NCBI RefSeq assembly: GCF_905147045.1
Contig: NC_065898.1
Span: 1,302,001-1,366,000 of the forward strand
Origin: Nymphalis io
Lineage: Eukaryota; Arthropoda; Insecta; Lepidoptera; Nymphalidae
Direction: 5' to 3'
Length of the DNA stretch: 64,000 nucleotides
The notes under the pieces were generated by a model. It searched no databases, was not told the DNA's origin, and saw nothing but the letters and a program-made list of their open reading frames with translations. Shown piece after piece: positions 11,346 to 22,402 of the stretch; within the stretch, counting starts at the first letter, position 1; each line of letters opens with the position of its first letter. A program made the position numbers and the translations under genes.

Positions 11346-12226
11346 TCATTTTATAAAGGAAAAAAAATGAGTACATGAATAACTAATATTTTTATTTGGA
11401 TTGATTCATTGCATACCAAATAATACAAAAAACAGTGCGCCGTGATAAACAAACTTGTCTTTCGTGACAAAGATCGTGTGTTCGAGCTCCATCCGTGATT
11501 AATGTTTGTGTCCGTCTGAGGAATGTTACTTGCTTGTGGAAATGTTTTAGGAAACTCAATGTTACCATCGCCAGTATTTGATGTGCATCGCTAACAGGAA
11601 CATCGAATCAGTGTTCTCGGTTTGTCCATAATGGGTTAAATAGCAATCGTTCTGTGCATAACAAATGAGTTGATAGCCTGTTGCATATTTATAAATTATT
11701 ATTATAAATAGCCTTGCTAGAAATGCTTGGAAGAATACGAATTATACTTTGAAAATGAAAAAATTACGTCGGTCTTCGAAGATTTTAGTTAAGGTTATCA
11801 GGATCTCAGAATTAAATATAGTCACAATAAAATGAAATTGCTTAATTATTATTAGAACGACTTTTTACTTAATTTCAATGAATAGAGAGATATATACCCA
11901 GTATAAAGAAAACTGTGATGATGATGATAAACTAAAACTTCAAGACGCAAATACCCTTATAGACCCTCTATGTAGAACGCGAACATTGGATAGCGTAGCG
12001 AAAACAATTATTTATTAAAGGTGACACGTCGTGCTGACACCAGCTTATGATGATCTATAATAACCAAAAAATATGCTTAAAATGTTCGGTATATTCGCAC
12101 TCATTTACAATGAATTCTCTATTTATAAATTACGTATATTTTTCGATATTTTCATTGAAAAAAAAGGAAATATTTAATATTATATATTGAAATAGTAAAC
12201 ACTCGAGAGAAGTAGTGAAATAGTAA

Positions 12227-12229
<3 letters not shown>
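11346..12229. other. AT-rich, nothing recognised
   Basis: No family match. A GATGATGATGAT run near 11918-11929 and one ACGTCG-containing stretch near 11767. Confidence 0.55.

Positions 12230-12271
<42 letters not shown>
12230..12271. repeat. (AT)n microsatellite, about 42 bp
   Basis: Longest uninterrupted dinucleotide run in the window. Confidence 0.97.
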
Positions 12272-12274
<3 letters not shown>

Positions 12275-12930
12275 TTTTAAATATATTTTCACGAATCTCA
12301 ATGAAATAGAAAGTAAGTAAACGATATGCAATCGTCCCGCGTGATGTAGTGAGCTCTCGAAAGACTCCAGTTGATAAATTTCTCTAGACACTAACATGAA
12401 TATTTCATGACTTAGACGAAGGAACGGAAATAAGTAATTTTCTTCATTCCTAATTCTCCATTTTCACGATTTAATATTTGACTATTACGTGGGAATACTA
12501 TTCTATTCGATTGGATAAAATGTATTCTATACGTTCTCTTATAATTTTTGGTATAACCTTAAGTATCATTTTAATGTCCCACTGGCTTCTTCTATTAATG
12601 AATGACAAGAGTGAAGATTATATTTGTTTATATTATCAAAAAACAAGTCTCCAAAGATTAATAATTTCATTTTGCGTTTCAGTTTTGTAGGTCATTGAAT
12701 ATTTGCACTGAACACATATTGCGAGTTTAAAACGCAAACGTATTACGTTCACGTTAACGGCACTAGTTGAACTAAAATATATGTATATAATTATATATAT
12801 ATTCTATATAGTTTGTGTTGTAATTGTGTTAGAATAGCTTTATCTCATATTTCATCTTAAGAACGTTGTCATTCTTCTAATTTGTATTAAACGGTGTTTT
12901 TTGGAATACAATAATGTAAGAGATTGTAAC
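12272..12930. other. AT-rich, nothing recognised
   Basis: One frame at 12478-12690 reads as a hydrophobic 70-residue peptide, but it has no homology clue and sits in AT-biased DNA. Confidence 0.5.
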
Positions 12931-13190
12931 TGTCGAAGTGATGGCCTCTTCTCCTTTTGAAATGGGTTAGATCTTATTGTAATGCTGGTTGGATACACTT
13001 TTGACAGATGTACATCAGACACGTGAAGGTTTCCTCAAGATGCTTTCCTTCAGCACCGAGCACGAGATTAATTCATTATAAATATATAAGCGTTTGTAAA
13101 TAACTGTATGTAAATTCGATGGCTTGTTCGCTTTCTAAATCGCAACCTTTGATGCAAGTACTTTGTACCACTCGATTGCCTTTCGACTCC
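12931..13190 (-). repeat. SINE-A, highly diverged
   Basis: GATGGCCTCTTCTCCTTTTGA, GGTTTCCTCAAGATGCTTTCC and GAGCACGAGATTAATTC match the SINE-A complement in order. It faces the next copy head to head. Confidence 0.55.
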
Positions 13191-13236
13191 ATTCTGTTTG
13201 TAAGTATGCATTGAGTATTTTAATAAATTTGGATAG

Positions 13237-13537
13237 TCGAGATGGCCCAATGGTAAGAAAGCGTGAATCTTAACCGATAATCGTGGGTTTAAGCCCGGGC
13301 AAGCACTACTGAATTTTCATGATTTTAATTTGTGTTATAATTCATCTCGTGCTTGACGATGAAGGAAAACATCGTAAGGAAACCTGCATGTGTCTAATTT
13401 TACTGAAATTCTGTCTCGTGTGTATTCCACCAACCGGCATTGGATCAGCGAGGTGGAATAACCTCCAAAAACCTTCTCCTCAAATAAAGGAGAGGAGGTC
13501 TTAGCCCAGCAGTGGGACATTCACAGGCTGTTACTAA
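13237..13537 (+). mobile_element. SINE-A, full length
   Basis: A box ATGGCCCAATGG at about 13242 and B box GGGTTTAAGCCC at about 13287. The body runs through GAAGGAAAACATCGTAAGG to GGGACATTCACAGGCTGTTAC. Confidence 0.9.
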
Positions 13538-13649
13538 TAAATTTGGAGCAGATGTTTTACAAGGTTTAATGTTTATAATAAGTACTCGTGTAACATATTT
13601 CTTTGTGTAATTGTGTAATCCTTATATTTAATTTAATTAGTAAAACAGT

Positions 13650-13800
13650 ACGTACTGAGTTCTTTGTCGGATCATCTAGATTAATTCCAAGCCGGTGGTC
13701 CGATACATTTACGTTTAATTAAATCTTGTAAAATTGTTCAAAAGTGTTTTTAATGAATAAAGTATATTTTAGTATCAATCATGCAAATCTGATTATAATA
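13650..13800 (+). repeat. LINE 3' tail, family G
   Basis: ACTGAGTTCTTTGTCGG, CCAAGCCGGTGGTCCGA and GAATAAAGTATATTTT in family order. Diverged. Confidence 0.4.
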
Positions 13801-13979
13801 TAATACAATAACGGCAGCCAGTAGTGAAAATACGCAATAAACACTTCTAAAACTATGAGTGATTTGAGTTGAGCTCATTTGGTATAGTAAGTGCACTAGT
13901 CATCATTGGAAAAAAGTTATTTTTTTTTGTGTGCGTATTAGAGCGTATTTTTTAAATTATAAGCTATATTTAAAAAATG

Positions 13980-14240
13980 ACGATGATCTTACGACTGATT
14001 TCGGTCTCGATATTCTCTACCAGCGACTAGAAGAGAGACTAACCAACTGCGCAGGATATATTATGTAGGAGAAATTTATACGCGAACACGAGTGTACTCT
14101 CTATTCCCTCACTCGCAAAATGTAATGAAATGATAAAAGTAACACGACCAGAAAGATTTCATGGGCAGGACGTTATCGTGCTCTGCAAAGCTTCGGGGTG
14201 CTACTGGGAATTTTTGACGGAATAACCTAATTCTTACTTA
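13980..14240 (-). repeat. SINE-D, diverged
   Basis: GACTGATTTCGGTCTCG, AGAGACTAACCAACTGCGCAGG and GGGGTGCTACTGGGAATTTT in order. The tRNA-like head is lost at the right. Confidence 0.6.
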
Positions 14241-14269
14241 TAAACGTTGCTTAGCGTGGCATAATTAAG

Positions 14270-14395
14270 GCCGCAAGATATGTTACTATGCCTGTCGTCA
14301 GTGCTCACTCATGCTTCAAACTACTAAGTATTGCTGTTTGGGAGGAGAATGTCTGATGAATACCCAGACGAGGTTGCACAAATCCCTACCACCAA
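14270..14395 (-). repeat. Repeat-B 5' part
   Basis: TATTGCTGTTTGGGAGGAGAATG then ACCCAGACGAGGTTGCAC and CCCTACCACC, the complement of the family start. Confidence 0.65.
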
Positions 14396-14765
14396 TTACA
14401 CAAACGATATAGTTAGCATTATCATATTATATAAAATGTTTAAATATTCACTAATAGTATGTTGAAGTAATTGAGTCAGTGGGCGATCGTGGTCCATACA
14501 AGAGCATCGTATGACGTTATATCTATTTACTGAGTCTATTAGCGCTTCCTCAATTTGCTGCAACCGGACCGTTCCTGTATCATTGTGACTTGTGAGATGT
14601 TTAGAGTTAGATGTTTCAACTTTTAACAAGCGGTTGCTTGTAACACCGTTCGTATTAATGACGATAAGATTTTTGAATGCAATAATAATTGTATTTTCTA
14701 AGATGCGACATTTTGCGTCTGAGATCTTAAACTATTGTAACATATGATATATGTTCTAACAGTAC
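14396..14765. other. Unassigned
   Basis: No family match. A 77-codon minus-strand frame at 14396-14629 has no recognisable feature. Confidence 0.5.
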
Positions 14766-15165
14766 AGGCATAATAATAATATCCTCCAGACCGATTCCGG
14801 CCACGGCGGCCAATCTAAAGAGAGATTAGCCAACTACGCAGGAAATATTATAGTGCACAAGTGTGTGCGCAAACACAGGTGCGCTCTTTAATCCCTTACT
14901 CTCATAATCCGATGGGATGGCAACCCGGTACGACCGGAAAGAGTTCAGGCGTAGGATCAACGGCTTGACGTGCTTTCCGAGGCACGGGGGTATACACACT
15001 TCCAACTTTCAGACTCCGGGCTGCTACTGAGAATTTTCTGACAGAAAAAACCAATAACTTTTTATTGGCCCGACCTGGGAATTGAACCCGGGACCTCCGG
15101 GTCTGCGGCCTTACATCAAGCCACTAACCCACCAACTAAGCCACCAACGAGGCAATCAAGGCATA
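14766..15165 (-). mobile_element. SINE-D, full length, 7-bp target-site duplication
   Basis: Best copy of the family in this window. (TAA)n complement at the left, GACCGATTCCGGCCACGGC, the long GTGCACAAGTGTGTGCGC inner motif, and head B-box complement GGGAATTGAACCCGGGACC. AGGCATA flanks at 14766-14772 and 15159-15165. The head carries a small insertion, ACCCACCAACTAAGCC. Confidence 0.92.
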
Positions 15166-15354
15166 CAATAGCATAGATTATATTTTTATGTATTTTTTTT
15201 GTTTTCAATTGATAATTCAGAAGAACCGTCGAAAAAAAACAGTGGATTTATCGCCATCAAAACTGGACTTACAATAAAATGAATAATATTATATATTTAA
15301 ACATATGGATACATTTAAGTGACGATGCCAAGCGATCGTAACGAAACTAAAACT

Positions 15355-15629
15355 GGTGGTAGGGCTTTGTGCAAGCTCGTCTGGGTAGGTACCACCCATC
15401 AAATATTCTACAGCAGTACTTTGTATTTTTGTGTTCCGGTTTGAAGGGTGAGGGGGGTAATGTAATTACAGGCACAAGGGACTTATAATCTTAGTTCCCA
15501 AGGTTGGTGGCGCATTGGCGATGTAAGCGATGGTTAACATTTCTTACAATGCCAATGTCTATGGGCGTTAGTGACCACGTACCATCAGGTGGTCCATATG
15601 CTCGTCCGCCTACCTATACTATACAAAAA
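15355..15629 (+). mobile_element. Repeat-B, near full length
   Basis: GGTGGTAGGGCTTTGTGCAA to CTATACTATACAAAAA, with small deletions around the ACCACCCATC segment. Confidence 0.9.
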
Positions 15630-15864
15630 GAGAATGTTAGTGATTAAATGTTCTTGTGTTTAGTCCTTAGCCTTGATTACGGCCGAGTGACTTTGTGACG
15701 TCACACTTCCGTGCAGCTAGGAACATGTATTTGTTTAGTGATACACTTATCATTTCAATTATTTGTACTACTTATTTTTATAATTTGTACATTATTATAA
15801 GCTTTACGAATTCAAATATGCTTTATTGCATTACATTTACAAAAGACGGCTTTATCGCTTTAAT

Positions 15865-15965
15865 CGGTTATTTAAGCCACTGAACCGATTTTAACAAAAT
15901 TTAGTATGAAGCAAGCTTGAACCCCCAGGAACGACATAGGTGACATTTTTTATACCTAAAACCCT
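15865..15965 (-). repeat. Family F fragment
   Basis: CACTGAACCGATTTTAACAAA, GAAGCAAGCTTGAACCCCC and GACATAGGTGACATTTT, the complement of 55115-55295. Confidence 0.55.
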
Positions 15966-16350
15966 TTCTAACATAACGAGCAAGCCAAAAACTGATAACA
16001 TAACTTTAAGTTAATATTTATTTATATGAAGATAAAACTAAAATCCATTATTCTTATCTTAATCCAATATAAACGCATGAAGCTTATTTTTGATCACAAA
16101 GTAAAAACTCCTATAGGTTCTGAAATGAAAATAAAATCCCTGAATTAAGAAGAACCGGCTTTAAGCTAAACTCTGTGTACATTAATATTCTTTACATCTG
16201 ACTGACTTAAGAATTTTAATTAATTATCTCAAAAATAAAGCCTAAGATATAGTACATGTAGATAATAACAGCCTTCCTTATAAACATTGCTTAGCCTCTA
16301 TATAGTTACACTCATTTCTCTCTTTTTGTCATTATTGATGTAATATTCGT
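15966..16350. other. AT-rich
   Basis: TTAAGAAGAACCGGC near 16145 is a family G scrap. CTTATAAACATTGCTTAGCC near 16277 resembles part of family J. Confidence 0.4.
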
Positions 16351-16380
16351 AAGTTGTATATATATATATATATACAACTT
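16351..16380. repeat. 30-bp perfect palindrome
   Basis: AAGTTG, a TA run, then CAACTT; self-complementary over its whole length. Confidence 0.9.
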
Positions 16381-16416
16381 TTATACATATATATATATAT
16401 ATATATATATGTGTAA
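16381..16416. repeat. 36-bp near-perfect TA palindrome
   Basis: TTATAC, (AT)n, GTGTAA; one mismatched pair. Directly abuts the preceding palindrome. Confidence 0.85.
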
Positions 16417-16684
16417 GGCCAATACAGAATAAACAGTTTAAAGTAACAAGCTGGCTCACACATAAACGCTAATAAACATATGCACCTCCATCCACACAAT
16501 CACACATACTTACACAATTTCTTAAGATTAACTCATAGTTGTAAATATTATTGCTATTGCTTATATCTTTGTATAATACGTACTTACTTGTGTTGTAAAA
16601 TATTTATTTGCACTTGAGGGAGGGGCTATCCTTATTAATCTTAAGATATTTAAGATTATTATATATTAATTATAAAGATTTAGC

Positions 16685-16770
16685 AGGTGATTAGTTAAAC
16701 AATGCTGTGTCTTTTTTTTTAAATGACAAATCAATTATGATAAATAGAAATCAATGTTTTACTAAACCGC
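16685..16770 (-). repeat. Family J copy
   Basis: GATTAGTTAAACAATGCTGTG, a T run and AAATGACAAATCAATTATGA are the complement of 28665-28745. Confidence 0.45.
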
Positions 16771-17767
16771 CACTAAGCACTTTTATATGTTAAGCCTAGA
16801 GATTAGATTTTAACAAATCTTTTTGCTAAAAAAATTATGATTTAAACCGCAAATGATCATAAATCAGGTTCGACACTTAATTCTTTTTTTTAAACAAATG
16901 CATTTGTGTATTGTACCATACTTTAATATGATAATAGAAAAATTCTTAGTCGAACCGGCAGTGCGTTTAATGATTATGTCAGGAATTGTGCAACAAGTTG
17001 CCGGACCAGTGTGACAATCAGTTGTACGACTGGTTTGACGACTCGTTGTTATTGAATCAATAGCATTGACCGCATCACCGAGAAAATCTTATAATATTAG
17101 GTCAAAGTTTTGGGAAGGCTTTAATATTTGTACTGCTTTATAAAGTAAGAATAGATTATTATTTTTATAATATTATTTAAAAAAAACCCTTTAACATCCT
17201 CTAATTACATACATCGTAATTATAATCTTTTAAGCCAGAATTACTCAGTACACGGTATCAGATGTGATTGCTTCCATTACTGGCTTGCCCAGAGCCCTAC
17301 GAGAATAAAATGCTATTATCACAAACATCTCCAGCGCAAACGCGACCTAAATCAAGAGCTCAAACTATTTATACACAAAACTCAATATTGTTCAATCAAT
17401 TCCACTCTATATGTGATTAATTCGGAATCACGAAACAAATAGAGTTCTTTTTTTGATTAATCCTCTCTTTAATAAGATTACTGATCGATCAGGGCATTCA
17501 AGGCTTGAAGGGTTCCAAACAAATGACTCATGTTTGTTCACTGATAAACATTCTCTGGTCAACCTTATTTGTTGTGTAATCTATTAAATTAAGTGGGTCC
17601 ATGTCTCTACTTGTCTGATTAATGAGAGATCGTATTTTCTGTCTCACTTTCTCATTTATGTTTGAGTATCAGTTTCATAGATTAATAGGTGAGTCAACTT
17701 TGCCCGTAGCCAGTATCACTTTAACTTTCAATGCTATGTTTACATCCTTGCAACGCCAACGACAAAA
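16771..17767. other. Unassigned AT-rich
   Basis: CAACAAGTTGCCGGACCAGTG and CGACTGGTTTGACGACTCG near 16991-17045 form a slightly repetitive, more complex patch. No frame or family match. Confidence 0.45.
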
Positions 17768-17885
17768 GTAACTACATTTTCTTGCCGGTTCTTCTCCATA
17801 GAATCTACATTTCAAACTGGTGCTTTCATTTAAATAAAACCTTATAAATCAATCCAAAGTAATTGCCTACTTGAATAAAATATCG
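17768..17885 (+). repeat. LINE 3' tail, family G
   Basis: CTTGCCGGTTCTTCTCCATAG, TTCAAACTGGTGCTTTC and GCCTACTTGAATAAAA in family order. Confidence 0.55.
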
Positions 17886-18274
17886 CTTAAACACGAACAC
17901 AGAAATATAAAGTTTTGCTGTTTGCACAAAGCTTGCACAAAGTACCACCGGTATAATCTAAATATTAATTTCAAAACTAAATGTGGCCAAACTCAATAGT
18001 GTACTCCTACATTAATTGTACCCTCCTTGGTACCGAAGTTGTTTTGCCAATTATTGTAACCTTGTTTTGTTTATTGATAACGTAAGCGAAGTCTAGAAAG
18101 AGAGAGTAGATTATCTTTATCTTTCATATCAAAAAATGTACGAAAAAAACGTATGAAACTGTAAATATTATAAAAAATGTCATTGTAATGTAAAATGGAA
18201 CGTGATTTTGGCTGTAGGAAAACTTCTTAAATTGATATTTAAATTAAAAAAAGAAACACTTTACGTGCATCGTA
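17886..18274. other. AT-rich, nothing recognised
   Basis: No ORF and no family match. TTGCACAAAGCTTGCACAAAG near 17922 is a short direct duplication. Confidence 0.5.
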
Positions 18275-18330
18275 ATGCCTTGTTGGTCTAGTGGCTAGAT
18301 ATAAGGTGCGAATTTTATGTGGATGCGCTA
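18275..18330 (+). repeat. SINE-D head fragment
   Basis: TGCCTTGTTGGTCTAGTGGC matches the A-box region of SINE-D. The similarity stops before the B box. Confidence 0.45.
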
Positions 18331-18644
18331 GTGTTAAATACTACCAATTATAATCAGTTATCATAATTATACGGATAACAAGAATATGAAGTTCTCCTTT
18401 CTCACGTCAATAGGCTAAATCAAAGCACGTGAAACTGCCAAGCGCATCTATTTATATAACAATATTATATAGCAAAACCTTCCGAAACGCGCAACATCTT
18501 CTGGTATATCTTATATGTTACATATATTTTTAATCGTTTTTCAGTTAAGCATTACAATCAAACGCCTCTTCATTTATTGCTATAGTTAGATATTACTTCA
18601 TGTTTATAAAATAAGCATACATGCTTCGAAATCGAAACATAACG
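18331..18644. other. Unassigned AT-rich
   Basis: No gene or repeat recognised. Confidence 0.55.
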
Positions 18645-18780
18645 TGGGAGAAACCACGTGGCAAAGTTTGTAATTTATCAACATTACAGCATGAGAATAA
18701 GCCTCGAATCTGCTCTTAAGAGAAGAGGAGGCCTTGGCTCAGCAATGAGATAACAGGTTGTTAGCTTACTTTACTTACAG
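18645..18780 (+). repeat. SINE-A 3' part, degraded
   Basis: GAGAATAAGCCTCGAATCTGC, GAGGAGGCCTTGGCTCAGC and AACAGGTTGTTA align with the family's last 100 bp. Confidence 0.5.
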
Positions 18781-18799
18781 CTTGTAAATTGTAAATTGC

Positions 18800-18950
18800 C
18801 TTTTCATGTGTCTTTAAAGGTCTACTGCTGGGTTATGAACTTTTTTAATTGGTACCACTCTGAGTGATCCTGGGCTCTCTTAGTCCAACGACTTTTCACT
18901 GTCTTCCTCAAGTCCAACAATTCGAATTCTCTTTTCCCGGGTCATGGTCT
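18800..18950 (-). pseudogene. Decayed LINE ORF2 C-terminus
   Basis: On the minus strand one frame reads RPGKREFELLDLRKT, then VKSRWTKRAQDHSEWYQLKK and FITQQ-stop-TFKDT. This follows the common pattern at the end of LINE reverse-transcriptase ORFs: a Trp-containing segment, then an AQDR-EW-L-EAF-like motif, then QQW. The stop falls where Trp is expected (TAG for TGG), and a second stop follows TFKDT. The pattern is shared by several clades (RTE-like and others), so the clade is not assigned. No upstream RT core survives next to it. The fragment sits between two degraded SINE-A copies. Confidence 0.5.
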
Positions 18951-19099
18951 CTATTCGGAGACTTGATCTCCTCGTTACGTTTATGAAAGTTATAATGCAA
19001 ATGATTTTATTAATCTATGGCAGTTTTCACATTGCCGTAATGATCTGTATCGGGTTTCGATATACGATATGTTAATATTGAGTTACACTTTCCAAGATT

Positions 19100-19325
19100 C
19101 TAGATCTAGTGGATAGAAGACCTGAATCTTAACCTTGAAAGGACTGGTTCATATCTGAGCAAACACCACTGGGATTTATATATTTTAATCTTAATATTTG
19201 TATAAAAAAAATGTCCAACTGAGTATATTAAGATAATCTTTAACATCATCCAACTAATGTGTTCAAATTATCAATCTTAACTTCGTTATAGCACATGAAG
19301 GCAAATTAATACAGTAGCGTCCGTT
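19100..19325 (+). repeat. SINE-A, highly degraded
   Basis: GATCTAGTGGATAGAAGACC, GAATCTTAACC and TGAGCAAACACCACTGGGA follow the SINE-A head. The body is interrupted by A/T runs. Confidence 0.4.
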
Positions 19326-19969
19326 TTTAATTTATATTATTTTTATTTTATATAGATTTTTAGCTTTTCGCTTGTGAATTCGTATCGTGGGACCTGTTAT
19401 TACCTTATTTAAAAAACTCGGACGATATTTTTCTCGTTACACGTCAATTTAGATCTTGAGTTTGAGTTGAACAAAAATTAAAGTCTTACATAAATTACCT
19501 TATTCTTAATAAATAAATAAATAAACTTTATCACAATAAGATACTAATTATAAGTGAAGTGTGAAAAATTTACCGTGAACAATAGACCTTGGCATTTATT
19601 ATTTTCATTATTTGCTTTATACAAAGCAATATGTATTCTTCTGAATATTATTATTATATATTTCGTTTATTAATATATAATACTCATTTATGATTATGAA
19701 AAAAAAAAATAAACGAATTAGAAATAGTAATGATACTAAGAAAAATGTACTGGCTTGTAAATTCGAGAGACGATAAAACCTTTTATTCAATAATTGATTT
19801 TTCAAACATTATACAGATATTCGAAATTCATCAAGATTTCGAATAAAATAAGCAATAATTCGACAAAACAGAGTAAAACTTTATTTCTAAGGATAAATTA
19901 ATAAACTGCGTAAATAGCTTATCCTTTTGATTTTGGTTCATTATTAGAGTATATTACTATTATTTACTT
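19326..19969. other. AT-rich, nothing recognised
   Basis: (AAAT)n run at about 19508-19524. No gene. Confidence 0.6.
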
Positions 19970-20210
19970 GGTGGCTCTAGGCAAGGCCATCTAGGAAAGT
20001 GCCACGCTTATAAGGGTGAAGGGTGAGTAAACTACTGTTACTACAGGCACAAGGGACGGCATGTTAGTTCCCATATATGGAAATATTAACTGTAACGCAT
20101 TAACGATGTAATAATATTTCTTAGAGCTCAAATTATTATGTTTATACTTCATGATGACTATTTACCACCAGGCGACAAATTTATCAGTCTGCCTTCTTTT
20201 TTATATAAAT
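19970..20210 (+). repeat. Repeat-B, diverged
   Basis: GGTGGCTCTAGGCAAGG start, TGTTACTACAGGCACAAGGGAC in the middle and TTACCACCAGGCGAC near the end. Directly followed by a second copy in the same orientation. Confidence 0.7.
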
Positions 20211-20229
20211 AGAAATATAACAATTCTGA

Positions 20230-20503
20230 GGTGTAGGGCTTAGTGCTCGTCTGGGTAGATACCACCCATTCATCAGATATTCTACCGCAAAACAGCAGTA
20301 CTTGGTATTGTTATATTCCAATTTGAAGGGTGAGCTAGTGTAATTACAGGCACAAGGGACATAACATCTTAGTTCCCAAGGTTGGTGGCGCATTGGCGAC
20401 GTAAGTGATGGTTAATATTTCTTACAAAGCAGATGGGCGTTTGGTGACCACTTACATTCAGGTGGCCCATATGCTCCTCCGCTTACATATAGTATTAAAA
20501 AAA
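20230..20503 (+). mobile_element. Repeat-B
   Basis: GGTGTAGGGCTTAGTGCTCG to AGTATTAAAAAAA. Complete apart from short gaps. Confidence 0.85.
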
Positions 20504-22123
20504 CAAGCTAATAGGATGCCACATAATCTGTATCTAAGTAATAGACGAGCCCAAAAACCATTACAACTACCATTGAAAACAATTACCTTGGAATACCACA
20601 CGATTATAATTTGAACTTCGAGGTTTAACTCATTTTGCGGTTACCGTGAAACCGTTCTGCGGTTGGTGTTGTCATCTAAACAAAAATGTTTGGCGAAATT
20701 ATATTTAAAATGTCCTCAAAAAATTTGCAGGATTTATTCAGACATTCTATTATCTCATTCAGTCCTTTAGAAGTGCAATTCGAAACAACCGGATCTAGAT
20801 TTTTTGAGGCATAGGAAAAATTGCTTTAATCCCAATTCCTAGATGTTACTAGAAATTCCTCAACAGAAAAATCCAACAATTATGCCAATTTTAATTTAAA
20901 GTACAGGTCGACTGGTTACTAGATTAACAAAGCGATTTCGTATTTAATGCCCTCTCGAAAGTAAGGACATATAATCCTTCATAATATATCCTAATTGTTT
21001 CCATTGGAGGCTCCATTGAAAATGGCCGCTGTAGCTAAGATAGAACGAAAATCAAATTTAAAAATATGACTGGCAAAAAACGCAAATAAAACACTCAAAT
21101 CGTTAAAATGCTCCTAAATTATCAAAAAATAAATCTTGAAAATATCCCAAATATTAAGAATAATTATATTTAATTCTTAAAATAAAATTATCAAAAGGGC
21201 TGTAATTGTTCGTTAGCACGTCGTCTATGAAATTAAATTCCGAGAAGTTTTTTTTTTTTAATTACACGAAAGAATTCTTAGGCGTGGAGTTATTAAGGCG
21301 GTTGTACATGAACATAAAAAAGATGAAAATTTAATGAATTTTATTAGTTATGGGTACAGATATAATATTTTAGATTCCATCGTTGACTGCGCATTAACTG
21401 AGTAACATTTATTTTATTATACTTAGTAACAATATCTTTGGTCAGGTATAAACGTTTAATATCAAGGGCTTCATTTGCGGTCCTGTTGTAAATTAAAACA
21501 AAAGGTGTTGTTTCACTCTTTGTTCTTAGTCTAGGTTATCATCTAAAAAATCTTATAATATAATTAAACTTCAACTTATTTAGGTTTATAACACAATATG
21601 ACCGTTACTGGCTGGTTGGAAATGGTCACGGTCTGATAGCGATTACCTTGTATAAAAAAGTAACTCGTTCAATAAAAATAAAAATAATTGATTTTTACTT
21701 TTGTTATTCTTTAAAATTATTCTATTTTTAAATCATTAAAGTGCTAAAGCAGAACAACCAATATTATTTTTATTTTTTTAATACTTCGATTTTCAAATTT
21801 ACTTTTTGTTTTATAATATATTTTAAATAACGCGTCTATGAACATCCGTCAAGCTCAATAATATACAATAGTAAGAGTTTATACGAGACTATATTTAAAA
21901 TTACAATAGGTCACATAAATTGTAAGACTAATAATAACACTATGATAATCCATTATTCATTTATCCTTAATCTATTTGTTTGGGGTCGGGCATTGTGTAA
22001 ACATAAGAAATAAGATTTGTAAATGACGAGACGGTTATTTGCGTCAGGGATGAGCTTAACGAAAGATCCCGACACCCGTTGGCAGAATCGGAGTGGTTTT
22101 ACTTTGCCGGAACCTCGCTGTTC
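20504..22123. other. Long AT-rich stretch, nothing recognised
   Basis: About 1.6 kb with no family match. GCGGTTACCGTGAAACCG near 20637 and CCGACACCCGTTGGCAG near 22068 are isolated more complex patches. No coding frame. Confidence 0.55.
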
Positions 22124-22402
22124 TAATAACAACAATAATAATAATATCCTGAGTCATTATTCACACACGGCCATTTGATCCCAAATTAAGCAGAGCTTGT
22201 ACTATGAAACCACACAACTGATATACTCTATATACTACTTTTCTTTTGTAAATACATACTTATATAGATAATTACACCCAGACTTAGGGAAAACTGACAT
22301 GTTCATGCACTCAAATGTCTGTCCTAGGTGAGAATCGAACCAATAACCATCGGCGTGAAAGGCAAGTATCTACCAATCAGGCCAACCAGCTCGTCAAACA
22401 AT
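22124..22402 (-). mobile_element. SINE-C
   Basis: (TAA)n complement, CTGAGTCATTATTCACACACG, and head end GCCAACCAGCTCGTCA. AACAAT on both sides is a possible 6-bp target-site duplication. Confidence 0.85.
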
